The position numbers and the translations under genes were made by a program. The notes beneath the pieces are model-generated. The model ran no database searches and had not been told where the DNA came from. It saw only the letters and a program-made list of their open reading frames with translations. Shown here piece by piece: positions 21,190 to 29,031 of a stretch of DNA of 64,000 nt; the first letter of the stretch is position 1; each line of letters opens with the position of its first letter. The stretch is taken from assembly GCA_031315915.1 (NCBI GenBank), contig JALDRK010000019.1, positions 1 to 64,000 of the forward strand. Direction: 5' to 3'. The DNA is from Nitrospirales bacterium (GTDB lineage: Bacteria; Nitrospirota; Nitrospiria; Nitrospirales; UBA8639).

Positions 21190-21486
21190 TTATATCTCAG
21201 GAATGCCTCGTACTGCATGCCAAACCCTGACTATTTCCACTTCCTGTTGGTCTTGCCTAATGCGATAGACGACTCTTTAGGGTCGTTTGATGATCTTACG
21301 GAGGTTGGGATCCTGGAACTCAGGGACCATTCGCCCGGATTCGGGGAAATCGATTATGCGTTGTTTGGCGTCGAAGATGGCTGGTATAAAGCGTTTTGGT
21401 GCTGCTGGATCTGACTCGGCAATATACGTTCGTAAATCGTGAAGGTCGAGTCGAGCGGCGGGTGACCAAATCAGGCGCTGAGCCAT
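21190..21486 (-). pseudogene. ParE/RelE-family toxin, copy A, in-frame stop
   Basis: The frame starts MAQRLIWSPAARLDLHDLRT, a typical ParE/RelE opening, and reads to KIIKRP. It then meets TAA (21279-21277) and goes on in the same frame as RVVYRIRQDQQEVEIVRVWH followed by AVRGIPEI, the conserved C-terminal strands of the fold. A tyrosine is expected where the stop is (family pattern RPYRVVYR), so TAT to TAA would explain it. It overlaps the upstream antitoxin gene by 16 nt. The duplicate cassette at 25.6-26.1 kb has the same stop. Confidence 0.8.
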
Positions 21487-21656
21487 TCCGCGAATTCTTC
21501 CTTCACCCGTGCGTGAGGAATACCTTTCCCTTCATCCAATTCGCGGAGGCCTTTACGAATGCCGGCAACAAAATTGATTCGCTCCTGAATGTCCTCCCAG
21601 GAAGCATCGTCCGGCAACTCTTGTAGGCTCTGTATGGCTAGTTCCTTTGTGTTCAT
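21471..21656 (-). CDS. Addiction-module antitoxin, copy A
   Basis: The 61-residue protein MNTKELAIQSLQELPDDASW... continues with EDIQERINFVAGIRKGLREL and ends FAEWLSA. It matches the small addiction-module antitoxins that precede ParE/RelE toxins (the 'LQELPDDASWEDI' helix, then 'LDEGKGIPH'). It is intact while its toxin carries a stop. The cassette begins at the GTTAGCA box at 21716, 57 nt upstream of the ATG. Confidence 0.82.
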   Translation of the reverse strand: MNTKELAIQSLQELPDDASWEDIQERINFVAGIRKGLRELDEGKGIPHARVKEEFAEWLSA

Positions 21657-21709
21657 CGCACCTGCACTTTACACCTGCGTTGCCGATTCTGCAATTCCCC
21701 GTTTCTTAC

Positions 21710-21822
21710 TGCTAACCGCCCGCGGCTGAGCTGAGGCCCGCAGGGCCTCGGTTCCAGCCGTGTATCTCCGCTGCCGCAGGCAGCTGCTCTTCCCAGCTGC
21801 CCGTTCCAACCGCTTGTTGGAG
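21710..21822 (-). repeat. attC site 3 (113 bp)
   Basis: On the minus strand the site opens CTCCAACAAGCGGTTGGAAC and closes GCCGCGGGCGGTTAGCA. The inner sequence contains GAGGCCCTGCGGGCCTCAG, a strong stem also found in sites 7 and 9. It lies just after the end of the second ParE-like toxin. Confidence 0.75.
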
Positions 21823-21828
21823 GGCTGT

Positions 21829-22124
21829 TTATCGGAGACCTCGTGGGAAAGATACGGGACGCGCGGAAAAACTGTGGCGATCTCCATCAGCACCTACCCG
21901 CATTCGATATACGATGCGATACGGGGACTCAATCAACAAGGAATCTCCCGGATCATTGCATTCGCACCTTGCGACCTGATCCTGGAAACGCTTTCAGTCG
22001 TTCAACCGCCTTCACGATCCGGCCCACAACCAACTCCCGCCACGCGCGGGGAATCTTCAGCTATATACGCTTGGATGGCTTCGATATCACGGAGTGCTTG
22101 AGGCGACCAAATGATTTGAGTCAC
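21829..22124 (-). pseudogene. ParE/RelE-family toxin of a second pair, frameshifted
   Basis: From a GTG at 22124 the frame reads MTQIIWSPQALRDIEAIQAY followed by IAEDSPR, a clear ParE-type start. After a shift the core continues as RIVKAVERLKAFPGSGRKV, then pieces PYRIVYRM and MEIATVFPR, ending near a TAA at 21829. The total span (about 98 codons) is right for the family. At least three small indels interrupt it. The GTG overlaps the stop of the upstream antitoxin (TGTGAC). Confidence 0.7.
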
Positions 22125-22308
22125 AACCTGAGCCGACGCTTGCCCCCGTCATGCGGTATGCCTTCTCCCGCATCAAGTCTGGGGCCAAGCCTGCATCAAT
22201 CTTGCAAGAAATACCCAGTCGCTCGATGGCATCGTCATAGGTCGCATCAGATGGCAAATTCCTGTAAGGACTCCAGAATCCGGTCTCGTATGGTTTCAGA
22301 TGACACAT
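22121..22308 (-). pseudogene. Addiction-module antitoxin of the second pair, frameshifted
   Basis: Read across two frames the protein begins M-SSETIRDRILESLQE, continues PSDATYDDAIERL and ends in DAGEGIPHDGGKRRLRL. This parallels the copy A antitoxin (SLQELPDD..., LDEGKGIPH), so it is the partner of the toxin downstream. The stop TGA overlaps the toxin GTG. Two or three single-base indels break the frame. Confidence 0.65.
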
Positions 22309-22355
22309 TTGGATTATACCTTTCCCTACCGCGATTTAAACTGTCAGAAGCGTGG

Positions 22356-22441
22356 GTCTAACGCACTGCATCACCGGCAGCAAAAAGCAGAGCGAGGAAC
22401 TAGGGGCGCTTTTGCTGTCCGAGTGCATGTGCTTGTTATGT
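22356..22441 (-). repeat. attC site 4 (86 bp)
   Basis: On the minus strand the site opens ACATAACAAGCACATGCACT and closes GATGCAGTGCGTTAGAC. The inner arms CAGCAAAAGC and GCTTTTTGC pair, and the outer arms GCACATGCAC/GTGATGCAGTGC pair as well. It is one of the clearest attC structures in the window. Confidence 0.78.
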
Positions 22442-22725
22442 GATTGATTATGCGGTTGAATGCAAAAGTTCTATTCCAACAACAGCATGCTAACCCACAA
22501 TATGTTTTGACGCCTTCTTTGTCCTTGTTCTTCTAACCCTTCTGGGGCGTTAGTCGCAATCTTGAATCAAACCGAATACAAATCCCACGACAAGCAACGT
22601 GTAGGGAGCTACAGCGTAAGGTTTCCATCGCTAGATGCCAGCCGCAATTGCAATCATTGGCTGTCGCTAACAAAAGCCATACTATCCATGAAACGTTTGA
22701 CACTATATCGGTGAAGGCATCTGGT

Positions 22726-24387
22726 TTACGTCCTTAAAGGCTTTCTGAATAGATTCTCTTGTTTGGAATTCAACTTCCAGCAAAGCGACCGAAGCGTACC
22801 AGAGCTCCTGAGCTTATTTTCATCTTCTATGTCTACACCTGCCGAGTGTTCGCCAGTAGCAAATGCAATGTTCTTTACCGTCTCGGAAGGCCCGCCAGAA
22901 TCGTGAAACCCTCGAAATCCCGCCGCGCCCAAGTCAAGAGCTCCCGAGTTTTCCCATTGGCTCCCTCCACCAGCGATCTGCTCAAAGAAACGTGGAAAGT
23001 AGTCAACGACTCCAATCATTGGTAGCAACGACATTGCGTACTCCGGCCACTCTATTATGCATGACCACCCACTCCACGGATAGCGTTGCGGCACAACACT
23101 GCCTGCAAATAAATATCGTTTATCTTAAAAGATCTGTAGTTCTGCAACGCGCTTATAGAGAGAATGTATGTTCCATTGCTATGACCGATGAAATCGAACT
23201 GTTCAGCACGTGGGTACTGTGCGCGAACCCTCAGTATAATAGTCCATGAACCAACGCACTTTTCTTGCTGATCCTGCCATAATAAAAATGGCGCCATAGG
23301 AAATAACCATACTTTGGCAAGAGAATTTTGGTGCCTAATGGCAGTTCTTCATCTATTGTATTTTTAGCTTTATACCCCACTCATCGTAATCCCGAATGCC
23401 ATGAAGAATGAAAACAATTCTCCGAACATCCAAGTCTTCGACTAGTTCCTCCGTTTCATCGAAAGATAGTTGTTCAAGGGGTAGCGTTACGCATTCCAGG
23501 ATGGTACGTGCTCTCCATGTATGGCTTCCTCGTTGGCACTGATCCTTCATCCGTCAACGCCGTTGCAATATCTGCATGTCCGGTATTCGGCAATGACTTA
23601 AAATGGAAGTCCTTGGTTACTTGTACATCCTTGGATGTCGTCTATGGTAGCAATGTCGTCTTTCGTTCCGGAGCAGATGGATTAAAAGCGGAAGTTTTAG
23701 GCCGTATTCTGTCTGGCGGTCTCGATCCATTGCACCCGTGAATCCGCCACAAATGGTGCGCCACGTTGCATGCTCATTATCATCTTGCCAGTTCCAGTCA
23801 ACTGGCGATCAACAATCCAAAATCATATTCAAGCTTCCGGTGCCAGGGCATATTGGCAGGGGCCGATCCGTCGACCATCCGCGATTAATTGCGGCAAGAG
23901 ACACGAACCGCTCAACTCGATTTACCCAGTCGTGTGCACCACGGGGACAGGTCGGTCCACTCGCTGTTGCCGGTACCCCAGAGGTACACTTTGGCGCAAG
24001 ACCTCGCCTCATGCTGTGCCTCTATCAGGACGATGCGATCGTAGTGATGCTGAAGGTATGCGTCATTGATCGCCACTGATAACGTCGGCGATATCGTAAG
24101 GATCAGTGGTTAGAAAATGGCGCAAAGGGACCACCATTGTATTCGGGAGCACCAGATGAGAATTTGGAAAGCCGTGTTCACAGACGGGATTAGCCCAGGC
24201 CGTGATTTACCACCAAACCATGTAGGACCACAACCAAAGTCGCCGAATCGGTGCCTTGAACAAGCTGAATTTCTGGAATTCGATGGGCAAGCAAGGGGGC
24301 GATCAAGCGCAATACCAGGAACCCCACAATGATCACACCGGATAACGGAGAACACGCTTTGTCATAAATAATTTCATCTAAACTCAC
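22726..24387 (-). pseudogene. Putative tandem alpha/beta-hydrolase, frameshifted
   Basis: From ATG 24387 the reading is MSLDEIIYDKACSPLSGVII with a hydrophobic N-terminus, then LVVVLHGL and, in other frames, HYDRIVLI and VYLWGTGNSEWTDLSP. LPNTGHADIATALTDEG comes next. Past 23550 a second hydrolase-like unit follows: RRIVFILHGIRDYDEWG, then FDFIGHSNGTYI with the GHSxG nucleophile elbow, LPKYGYFPMAPFLLWQ, and a tail to 22726. No attC lies between the two halves, so they look like one gene of about 550 codons broken by roughly ten indels. The substrate is unknown. Two separate adjacent genes remain possible. Confidence 0.55.
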
Positions 24388-24425
24388 GAATCCGCTATTG
24401 GCGGTGGTTTCTGATGTACTAGTTG

Positions 24426-24493
24426 CACATAACGATTTGCCGCTGAGCCGGGCTACGCTTTTGAGCGGCCGACTCCAGCCAGTGTTATTAGAT
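24426..24493 (-). repeat. attC site 5 (68 bp)
   Basis: On the minus strand the site opens ATCTAATAACACTGGCTGGA and closes CGGCAAATCGTTATGTG. The inner arms GCCGCTCAAAAGC and GCTCAGCGGC form the usual hairpin. It starts at the stop codon of the glyoxalase-fold gene and ends 40 nt before the hydrolase ATG. Confidence 0.72.
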
Positions 24494-24865
24494 GCTGATG
24501 GCGGTTGTGAACGTCAGTCGGTTGCCAAACGGATCCTTCACAGACATATCCCTTGTACCCCAAGGCATTTCTTCGATTCCTGGCCGAGCGTACTTGTAGG
24601 GCTTTGATGCCAGTTCAGCGTAAAGAGTCGAGTTCACTTGTTTCGATCCGCATCGCGGCGCCAGGACTGCAGTCACCATGATGCTCGACAAGTGCAGAAC
24701 ACACCCATCTTTCGAAATCTGCATGTACACGGAAGACCTGATTCAAAGCGGTGTTCCCAGTCGATCTTGAAGCCGAGGAAATCCACATAGAATTCTGGTC
24801 TTGGCTTCGTCGAAGATTCGAAGGATCGGTGTAGTCTTTTTGAAACTCACGCTCACTTCTTTCAT
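24488..24865 (-). pseudogene. Glyoxalase/bleomycin-resistance (VOC) protein, frameshifted
   Basis: Read across frames the protein starts MKEVSVSFKKTTPILRIFDE, continues as FYVDFLGFKIDWEH and VYMQISKDGCVLHLSEHHGD, and ends PYKYARPGIEEMPWGTRDMS, VKDPFGNRLTFTTAISI. This is the compact VOC fold annotated as glyoxalase superfamily or bleomycin resistance; EHHGD and the DPFGNRL box are typical. Three or four small indels break it. The ATG is 2 nt from the end of attC site 6, as is usual for integron cassettes. Confidence 0.75.
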
Positions 24866-24866
24866 G

Positions 24867-24927
24867 CACCTAGCGCATCAATCAGCGGTGCCGTTTTCGG
24901 CGCGTCCGCTGGATTTACTTGTTAGCC
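24867..24927 (-). repeat. attC site 6 (61 bp)
   Basis: On the minus strand the site opens GGCTAACAAGTAAATCCAGC and closes CTGATTGATGCGCTAGGTG. The inner arms CCAGCGGACGCGCCG and CGGCACCGCTG pair. The final box should read GTTAGGT; GCTAGGT is one base off. The site overlaps the stop codon of the CopG-type antitoxin. Confidence 0.75.
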
Positions 24928-25196
24928 GCTTTCTCAACGAGCTGCCCATCGACAAACTTATGGAGCACGCTCGACACGAGCGTTTGATAAGGAATGCCTT
25001 CTTTCAACGCACGCGCTTGAATCGCCCGAAGATCCCGAGATGAAAGGCGAATATTGATACGAGCATCTTTCTTAAACGTTTCTTCCGCAACTAGACGATG
25101 CTTATCAATCTCCTTCTCGACCTTCTCGATTCGCTTCAGACGACCAGACTCGAACGCTTCCAAGATCTCTTTCTCTTCAGATTTCAGTTTACTCAT
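24915..25196 (-). CDS. CopG-type antitoxin of a BrnT-like pair
   Basis: The 93-residue protein (start ATG 25196, MSKLKSEEKEILEAFESGRL) is charged and helical at the N-terminus. It ends in a ribbon-helix-helix segment, RINIRLSSRDLRAIQARALK then EGIPYQTLVSSVLHKFVDG. This arrangement is the standard partner of BrnT-type toxins and would bind operator DNA and the toxin. The ATG lies inside the toxin stop (ATGAGTAA), so translation is coupled. The frame is intact. Confidence 0.82.
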   Translation of the reverse strand: MSKLKSEEKEILEAFESGRLKRIEKVEKEIDKHRLVAEETFKKDARINIRLSSRDLRAIQARALKEGIPYQTLVSSVLHKFVDGQLVEKAANK

Positions 25197-25468
25197 GGGA
25201 ACCACCACCATACTGTTTTGTGGCCTTTCGGCTCGGAATAATGGTCTTCAGAAAGATCTCCTCGTCATTCTCTACGAACGGAACGAGATAGGCATACCCC
25301 TCTACAAGCACGACCGAAATCTTTTGCCCTGGATATCGCTCCTGGTTGGGGTGCTCGAAGATATCAATTCATTTCCTAGTTGGATACGCAGAACGATTTC
25401 TCGAAAGAGATGCCGCGCTCCGACTTGAGCAGATCGTTTTTCTCCGAATTCCATGCGAACGTTTTCAT
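25189..25468 (-). pseudogene. BrnT-family toxin, frameshifted
   Basis: From ATG 25468 the protein reads MKTFAWNSEKNDLLKSERGI SFEK, then in other frames IVLRIQLGN, EHPNQERYPGQKISVVLVEG, YAYLVPFVENDEEIF and LKTIIPSRKATKQY. These are the consecutive strands of the BrnT/DUF4258-type RNase fold. Two or more indels lie near 25380-25400 and 25340. It precedes the CopG-type antitoxin, the usual toxin-first order of this family. Confidence 0.75.
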
Positions 25469-25508
25469 GATCAAATGGCAACATAATGTGTGCTCTTTGT
25501 CTTCTGAA

Positions 25509-25585
25509 GGCTAACGGCCCGCGGCTGAGCCGAGACGGAGGCCTTCTGTTCCAGCCGTGCATTCACCTGCCGCAGGCGGTGTGAC
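25509..25585 (-). repeat. attC-like site 7
   Basis: On the minus strand the site closes with GGCTCAGCCGCGGGCCGTTAGCC and shares the CACGGCTGGAAC and GCCGCGGG blocks with sites 3 and 9. Its opening box is unclear. It ends the cassette with copy B of the toxin-antitoxin pair. Confidence 0.55.
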
Positions 25586-25609
25586 ACGCTGCTCTCAAGC
25601 ACGGAAAGA

Positions 25610-25911
25610 TTATATCCTTACAGGAATGCCTCGTACTGCATGCCAAACCCTGACTATTTCCACTTCCTGTTGGTCTTGCTTCTTCCACGCGATAGACGAC
25701 TCTTTAGGGTCGTTTGATGATCTTACGGAGGTTGGGATCCTGGAACTCAGGGACCATTCGCCCGGATTCGGGGAAATCGATTATGTTGTTTGGCGTCGAA
25801 GATGGCTGTATAAAGCGTTTTGGTGCTGCTGGATCTGACTCGGCAATATACGTTCGTAAATCGTGAAGGTTCGAGTCGAGCGGCGGTGACTCAAATCAGG
25901 CGCTGAGCCAT
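25610..25911 (-). pseudogene. ParE/RelE-family toxin, copy B, broken
   Basis: This is a near-identical duplicate of the toxin at 21190-21486. It carries extra single-base differences, including a shift right after MAQRLI, and the same in-frame TAA after KIIKRP. The C-terminus reads RVVYRVEEA then continues in another frame to an end at 25610. Neither copy could make a full toxin as read. Confidence 0.72.
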
Positions 25912-26073
25912 TCCGCGAATTCTTCCTTCACCTGGCGTGAGGAATGCCTTTCCTTCACATCCACCTGCGGAGGCCTTTACGAATGCCGCAACAAAAATTG
26001 ATTCGCTTCTGAATGTCCTCCCAGGAAGCATCGTCCGGCAACTCTTGTAGGCTCATGGCTATTTCGTGTTCAT
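25896..26073 (-). pseudogene. Addiction-module antitoxin, copy B, frameshifted
   Basis: The start at ATG 26073 and the sequence match the copy A antitoxin, but several single-base losses and gains (for example in the LQELPDD and GKGIPH parts) disturb the frame. The upstream cassette start (GTTAGCAGTAAGAAACGGG) is the same as in copy A. Confidence 0.65.
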
Positions 26074-26124
26074 CGCACCTGACTTTACACCTGCGTTGCC
26101 GATTCTGCAATTCCCGTTTCTTAC

Positions 26125-26206
26125 TGCTAACGCCAGCCTTCAGCTGCTGCTAGAAGCGGGAGCGGAGCGGACGCTGTAGGCAGTCAGCTGCAAGGCGTTG
26201 TTAGGC
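26125..26206 (-). repeat. attC site 8 (82 bp)
   Basis: On the minus strand the site opens GCCTAACAACGCCTTGCAGC and closes CTGAAGGCTGGCGTTAGCA. Both outer boxes fit the consensus and the arms pair (AACGCC with GGCGTT, GCAGCTGACTGCC with AGCAGCTGAAGG). It is the most regular attC in the window. Confidence 0.85.
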
Positions 26207-26453
26207 TGTGGTCTCACCAGAACTGCCACCATGGTTTCGACTGACCAACAAAACCGCTCAATCAGAATGCGTCGGTTTTCTCATTCCGCTGTTCAACCGA
26301 ACAGCGTGGGCTTACTCTCAATCGTAGAATAGTCTGGTCGGGGCAGACCAGATAAAGTTCTCAAAGGCTCCAGTCAATATGCGGTGATCCAATGTAACCT
26401 GTAATTGTTTCGGAGACTCTTGGTCTCTCGTCCGGCCTGCAATGGCTGATTCA

Positions 26454-26897
26454 TCAGTTCGAACAAAGTTTTGCCTCGAATTGCTCTCTGCATGACTGCC
26501 GGTCGAGGACTTTTCGCCAATCCCCAATCAACACGAATACGGCGTCTGGTATACGGGTCCGAATAGACGAGCTGCCTACGATTGAGTTTGTGAGCAACAA
26601 GAAGTGGAGTTGATCCTCAGGAATAGGCAGATCCGCGAGTGCAGGAAAACGGGCACGGAGCCGGTCGATGTTGGCAGGATACTCCTCTTCATCTGGCCGT
26701 CGGATTGACCAACGGTGGGGCCTGGATTCGCGAAGACTGCTCTTATTAACTACTGAAGTAGTAGTCGGAGGCCGGTTTGATAAAGAGCTCGTCTGTGCGG
26801 AACGATGTCGTAGTAGCGATGAGGCTGTCTCGTCGATACGGGGCGATACCCCCGCTGCACGAGGAACAGCATCCTGTCCTCTATTTCTGTTCAACAT
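26454..26897 (-). CDS. Hypothetical cassette protein (147 aa)
   Basis: I do not recognise the family. The start ATG at 26897 follows GGAGGT. The protein begins MLNRNRGQDAVPRAAGVSPR, has a Ser/Arg-rich first half, and contains PANIDRLRARFPALADLP and LHFLLLTNSIVGSSSIRT. A further frame down to 26318 (ending FENFIWSAPTRLFYD) may be its displaced C-terminus. It overlaps the zinc-ribbon gene upstream by 17 nt. Confidence 0.55.
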   Translation of the reverse strand: MLNRNRGQDAVPRAAGVSPRIDETASSLLRHRSAQTSSLSNRPPTTTSVVNKSSLRESRPHRWSIRRPDEEEYPANIDRLRARFPALADLPIPEDQLHFLLLTNSIVGSSSIRTRIPDAVFVLIGDWRKVLDRQSCREQFEAKLCSN

Positions 26898-27093
26898 GGT
26901 GACCTCCGATCATAGACGATTGCCACCGAAGCTCACCGATGCTGAAGCGACCAACGGTGGTCGTTGCATACGAATTACACTTTGGGCACTTCTGCCTCGC
27001 CAGAACGACCTCTTGGCGCAACATCTATCACACATGGAACTGACCGCATTCGCGGCATTGCGAAACCGTTACTGAAGTCCTGACGGATGTCAC
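26881..27093 (-). pseudogene. Small zinc-ribbon protein, reading frame interrupted
   Basis: From a GTG at 27093 the frame reads VTSVRTSVTVSQCRECGQFH, then two stops (TGA TAG). It resumes in the same phase as MLRQEVVLARQKCPKCNSYA, with TTTVGRFSIGELRWQSS, and ends HHVEQK at 26881. CxxC (CREC) and CPKC are the two halves of a zinc ribbon. Two missing bases between them would remove the stops. The GTG overlaps the stop of a 23-codon frame upstream. Confidence 0.5.
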
Positions 27094-27161
27094 CTCCTAA
27101 GCGGAAGTGCCTTCAAAAGAGAATTCGCAATCGGACACTTCTTCACTTTTTTGTTCAACAT
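27090..27161 (-). CDS. 23-residue peptide leading the zinc-ribbon cassette
   Basis: ATG at 27161, preceded by GGGAG, opens a 23-codon frame: MLNKKVKKCPIANSLLKALP then LRR. It is basic and amphipathic. Its TGA overlaps the GTG start of the zinc-ribbon frame (GTGA), and GGAGG inside its last codons may serve that start. The start context (ATCACC ATG TTGAACA) resembles the one of the 147-residue gene downstream. It may be a leader peptide that couples translation. Confidence 0.4.
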   Translation of the reverse strand: MLNKKVKKCPIANSLLKALPLRR

Positions 27162-27178
27162 GGTGATCTCCCACCTTG

Positions 27179-27278
27179 GCCTAACGGAGTCCGGTGGTTG
27201 AGCTGAGGCCCGCAGGGCCTTTCGGTTCCAGCCGTGTGCGTTCCGTCGCCGCAGGCGGCTGGGAACGCGCGGTTCCAG
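27179..27278 (-). repeat. attC-like site 9 (about 100 bp)
   Basis: On the minus strand the site closes with GGACTCCGTTAGGC and contains GGCCCTGCGGGCCTCAGCTC, shared with site 3. The opening box lies near TCTGGAACCGCGCG. It separates the zinc-ribbon cassette from the large unknown gene upstream. Confidence 0.6.
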
Positions 27279-27587
27279 ACGCGGACCTGTTCCGCCGACC
27301 GCACATCAGGGGCCCTCTCGACCCATCGAGCGATCACAGCCCCCGTCACGCCGCTTGGCCTACCATCCGCTGCTCCTCATTCAACGCCCTCCGCACTTCG
27401 AGTCAGCACAATACCGCCACTGCCATCAGCACACCGTCTGCATCGGCGGTCGGCTGAACGCCCAGCACGCGGCGACGCGCAGCGCCGTCCGCTGCATGCT
27501 GTGGTCGCCGCGCAAACTCCGTGCACATTCGACCGTAGACGCCATGGCCTGTCGACAAACCTGCGGTGATGTTCGACACATTCATAA

Positions 27588-28785
27588 TTACGCTCGGTTG
27601 AGCCGGAACACCTCGATGGGCACGTTCCGCTTCCGGAGGTACGCGGGTGTGTTTTGAGGATCGACGATTGGCAACCGCACGGTGAGCAAAGTCACTGGCA
27701 TAATGTTAGGGACGAGTTCGTAAGCACGCTTTCCAGCGTGAAGCGCCCGAATAACCTGCTCACTGTCATGGGTCCGGAGCCTTGCAGGATGCGCTCCACG
27801 AGCAGGTGGGCGACATCTCTGGACATTGGCTATGACCGACCACTCGGGCATTTCTGGCTTGAAATGAGGACTCGCGAACACGTCAAGCGCGGTCTGACTG
27901 ACTCCTCATTCTGGGCAACAGCTCGGTGCCAGTACTCACGCCAGAACTCGAGTGCCTCCTCGCCAAATCACGATGCCGCACGAGGTTCGTAATTCCCTGC
28001 CGGCGCGCGCCGGGGCGGCTATGTAGAAGAGCCGCTTGCACTCATCGTGGCAAGCCCCCGCTTCGGTCTGCGACCGGCCTGCCGTCCAATCGTATTCCTC
28101 GGTAACTGCGGCCTTCTCGATATCGCCATAAATGTAAGCATCGATGCGTTCAAGATTGTTCCAGATGATGCGCGAGTCGTGAACCCGGATGATGCCTGAC
28201 TCATCCTTGCGCCGTGTGATGGTCTCGTCGAGCCTCACCAGCTTCGCATAACTTGGCGCATTGGGATCGACCATTTCGCCAGCGCAATATAGAGCATCAT
28301 GTTCTGTTGACGTGCTCTATCCTGTCCAAGTGCTCCTTCGTGAGCTTCCGGGTGTCGTCAGCCCCGGGTATCAAGCCAATCCTTTTCAGTTCTTCCACCG
28401 GGCATGAATGACCGGTTGCGAAGGTACTTTATCGCCAGGTAATCGTCGAAAACCTGCTCATCCACGGGGATGCCGCGTCTACGAAGGCCTGATAGAGAGA
28501 CGGTGACACGCTCGCCACCTTTCACGTTCTGCGCGAAGTACTTGTCGAGAAGCTTCGAGACTGTCGCGGTCACGCCAAGATATCCGCCACGGCCTCGATT
28601 CCACCGACGACGAAGACCACGAGGACATGGCAGAACGAAGCATCCAGGGAGCAACTCCGCGAAGGCGTAGTCTCCTCTGAGCGGGTGCGAGTATGCCGCC
28701 GCGGGCGAGCCAGGATGATTATCAGGTCATCCGAGTAGGTGTCGATGAACCTTCGCTTACGTCCATAGCTATCTCGTCTAGACAC
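27588..28785 (-). pseudogene. Large unknown cassette gene, heavily frameshifted, HEPN-like segment
   Basis: Fragments in successive frames appear to belong to one gene. The first starts at 28785 (MSRRDSYGRKRRFIDTYSDD). Then come GYLGVTATVSKLLDKYFAQN and LRRRGIPVDEQVFDDYLAIK, followed by YLRN, and in the next frame VIHARWKN. Further on are KLTKEHLDRIEHVN, SYAKLVRLDETITRRKDESG, IWNNLERIDAYIYGDIEKAA and finally MPEWSVIANVQR to 27588. LRN...VIH resembles the R-x4-6-H motif of HEPN ribonucleases, but it spans a frame break. Two genes are also possible. Function is not assigned. Confidence 0.35.
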
Positions 28786-28794
28786 TGGTTATCC

Positions 28795-28857
28795 GGCTAA
28801 CGAGTCCGCGGCTGGAGTAGCGGGCCGCAGGCCCGTCGATCTCAAGCCGCGTGTCTG
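28795..28857 (-). repeat. attC-like site 10 (about 63 bp)
   Basis: On the minus strand the site closes GCCGCGGACTCGTTAGCC, with the arms GCGGCTTGAG and CTCCAGCCGC and the central stem GGGCCTGCGGCCC. It directly follows the stop of a short frame and is the last attC seen on the right side of the array. Confidence 0.65.
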
Positions 28858-29031
28858 GCCACCAAATCCTGTTCGTAAACGGCCTTGACCCGCTTGAGGT
28901 GTTCCTGACATGTGGGCCCGTTATTTGACTCGGGCAACATTGTGATCCGACCTTTCGCTCCTTGCCGTCTCGAACCAGGATCTCATTGTCTCTCACCCAT
29001 CGATTCAGCTCCGGGATATCCCTTCAACTCA
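28849..29031 (-). pseudogene. Short hypothetical cassette gene, broken frame
   Basis: A frame beginning near 29031 reads MS, a stop, then RDIPELNRWVRDNEILVRDG KERKV. After a shift it reads MLPESNNGPTCQEHLKRVKA with VYEQDLVARHAA to a TGA at 28849, just before attC site 10. I do not recognise it. Its composition (charged, helical) is protein-like. The gene may extend further upstream towards 29.4 kb. Confidence 0.35.

Larger units (their letters stand above)
20586..29031 (-). mobile_element. Integron-type gene-cassette array without integrase (CALIN)
   Basis: About ten imperfect palindromes of 59-113 bp with terminal GTTRRRY-like and RYYYAAC-like boxes recur through this stretch. Most genes between them are small, lie on the minus strand, end just before one site and start shortly after another, as integron cassettes do. 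Read this way, the attI-proximal end would be near 29 kb, but the next gene there is a kinase-like protein and no tyrosine recombinase is present anywhere in the window. Many frames in the array are broken by small indels, unlike the intact nuo and ilv genes. Confidence 0.8.

Noticed and set aside
22540-22570. TCTAACCCTTCTGGGGCGTTAG as another attC
   Set aside because: Only one pair of boxes within 24 bp; too short and without the inner arms of an attC.
26668-27075. 135-codon plus-strand frame in the array
   Set aside because: It is antisense to the 147-residue gene and the zinc ribbon, both of which have RBS or motif support.
20586-29031. CRISPR array
   Set aside because: The repeats are imperfect palindromes of different lengths with genes between them, not identical direct repeats with equal spacers, and there are no cas genes.
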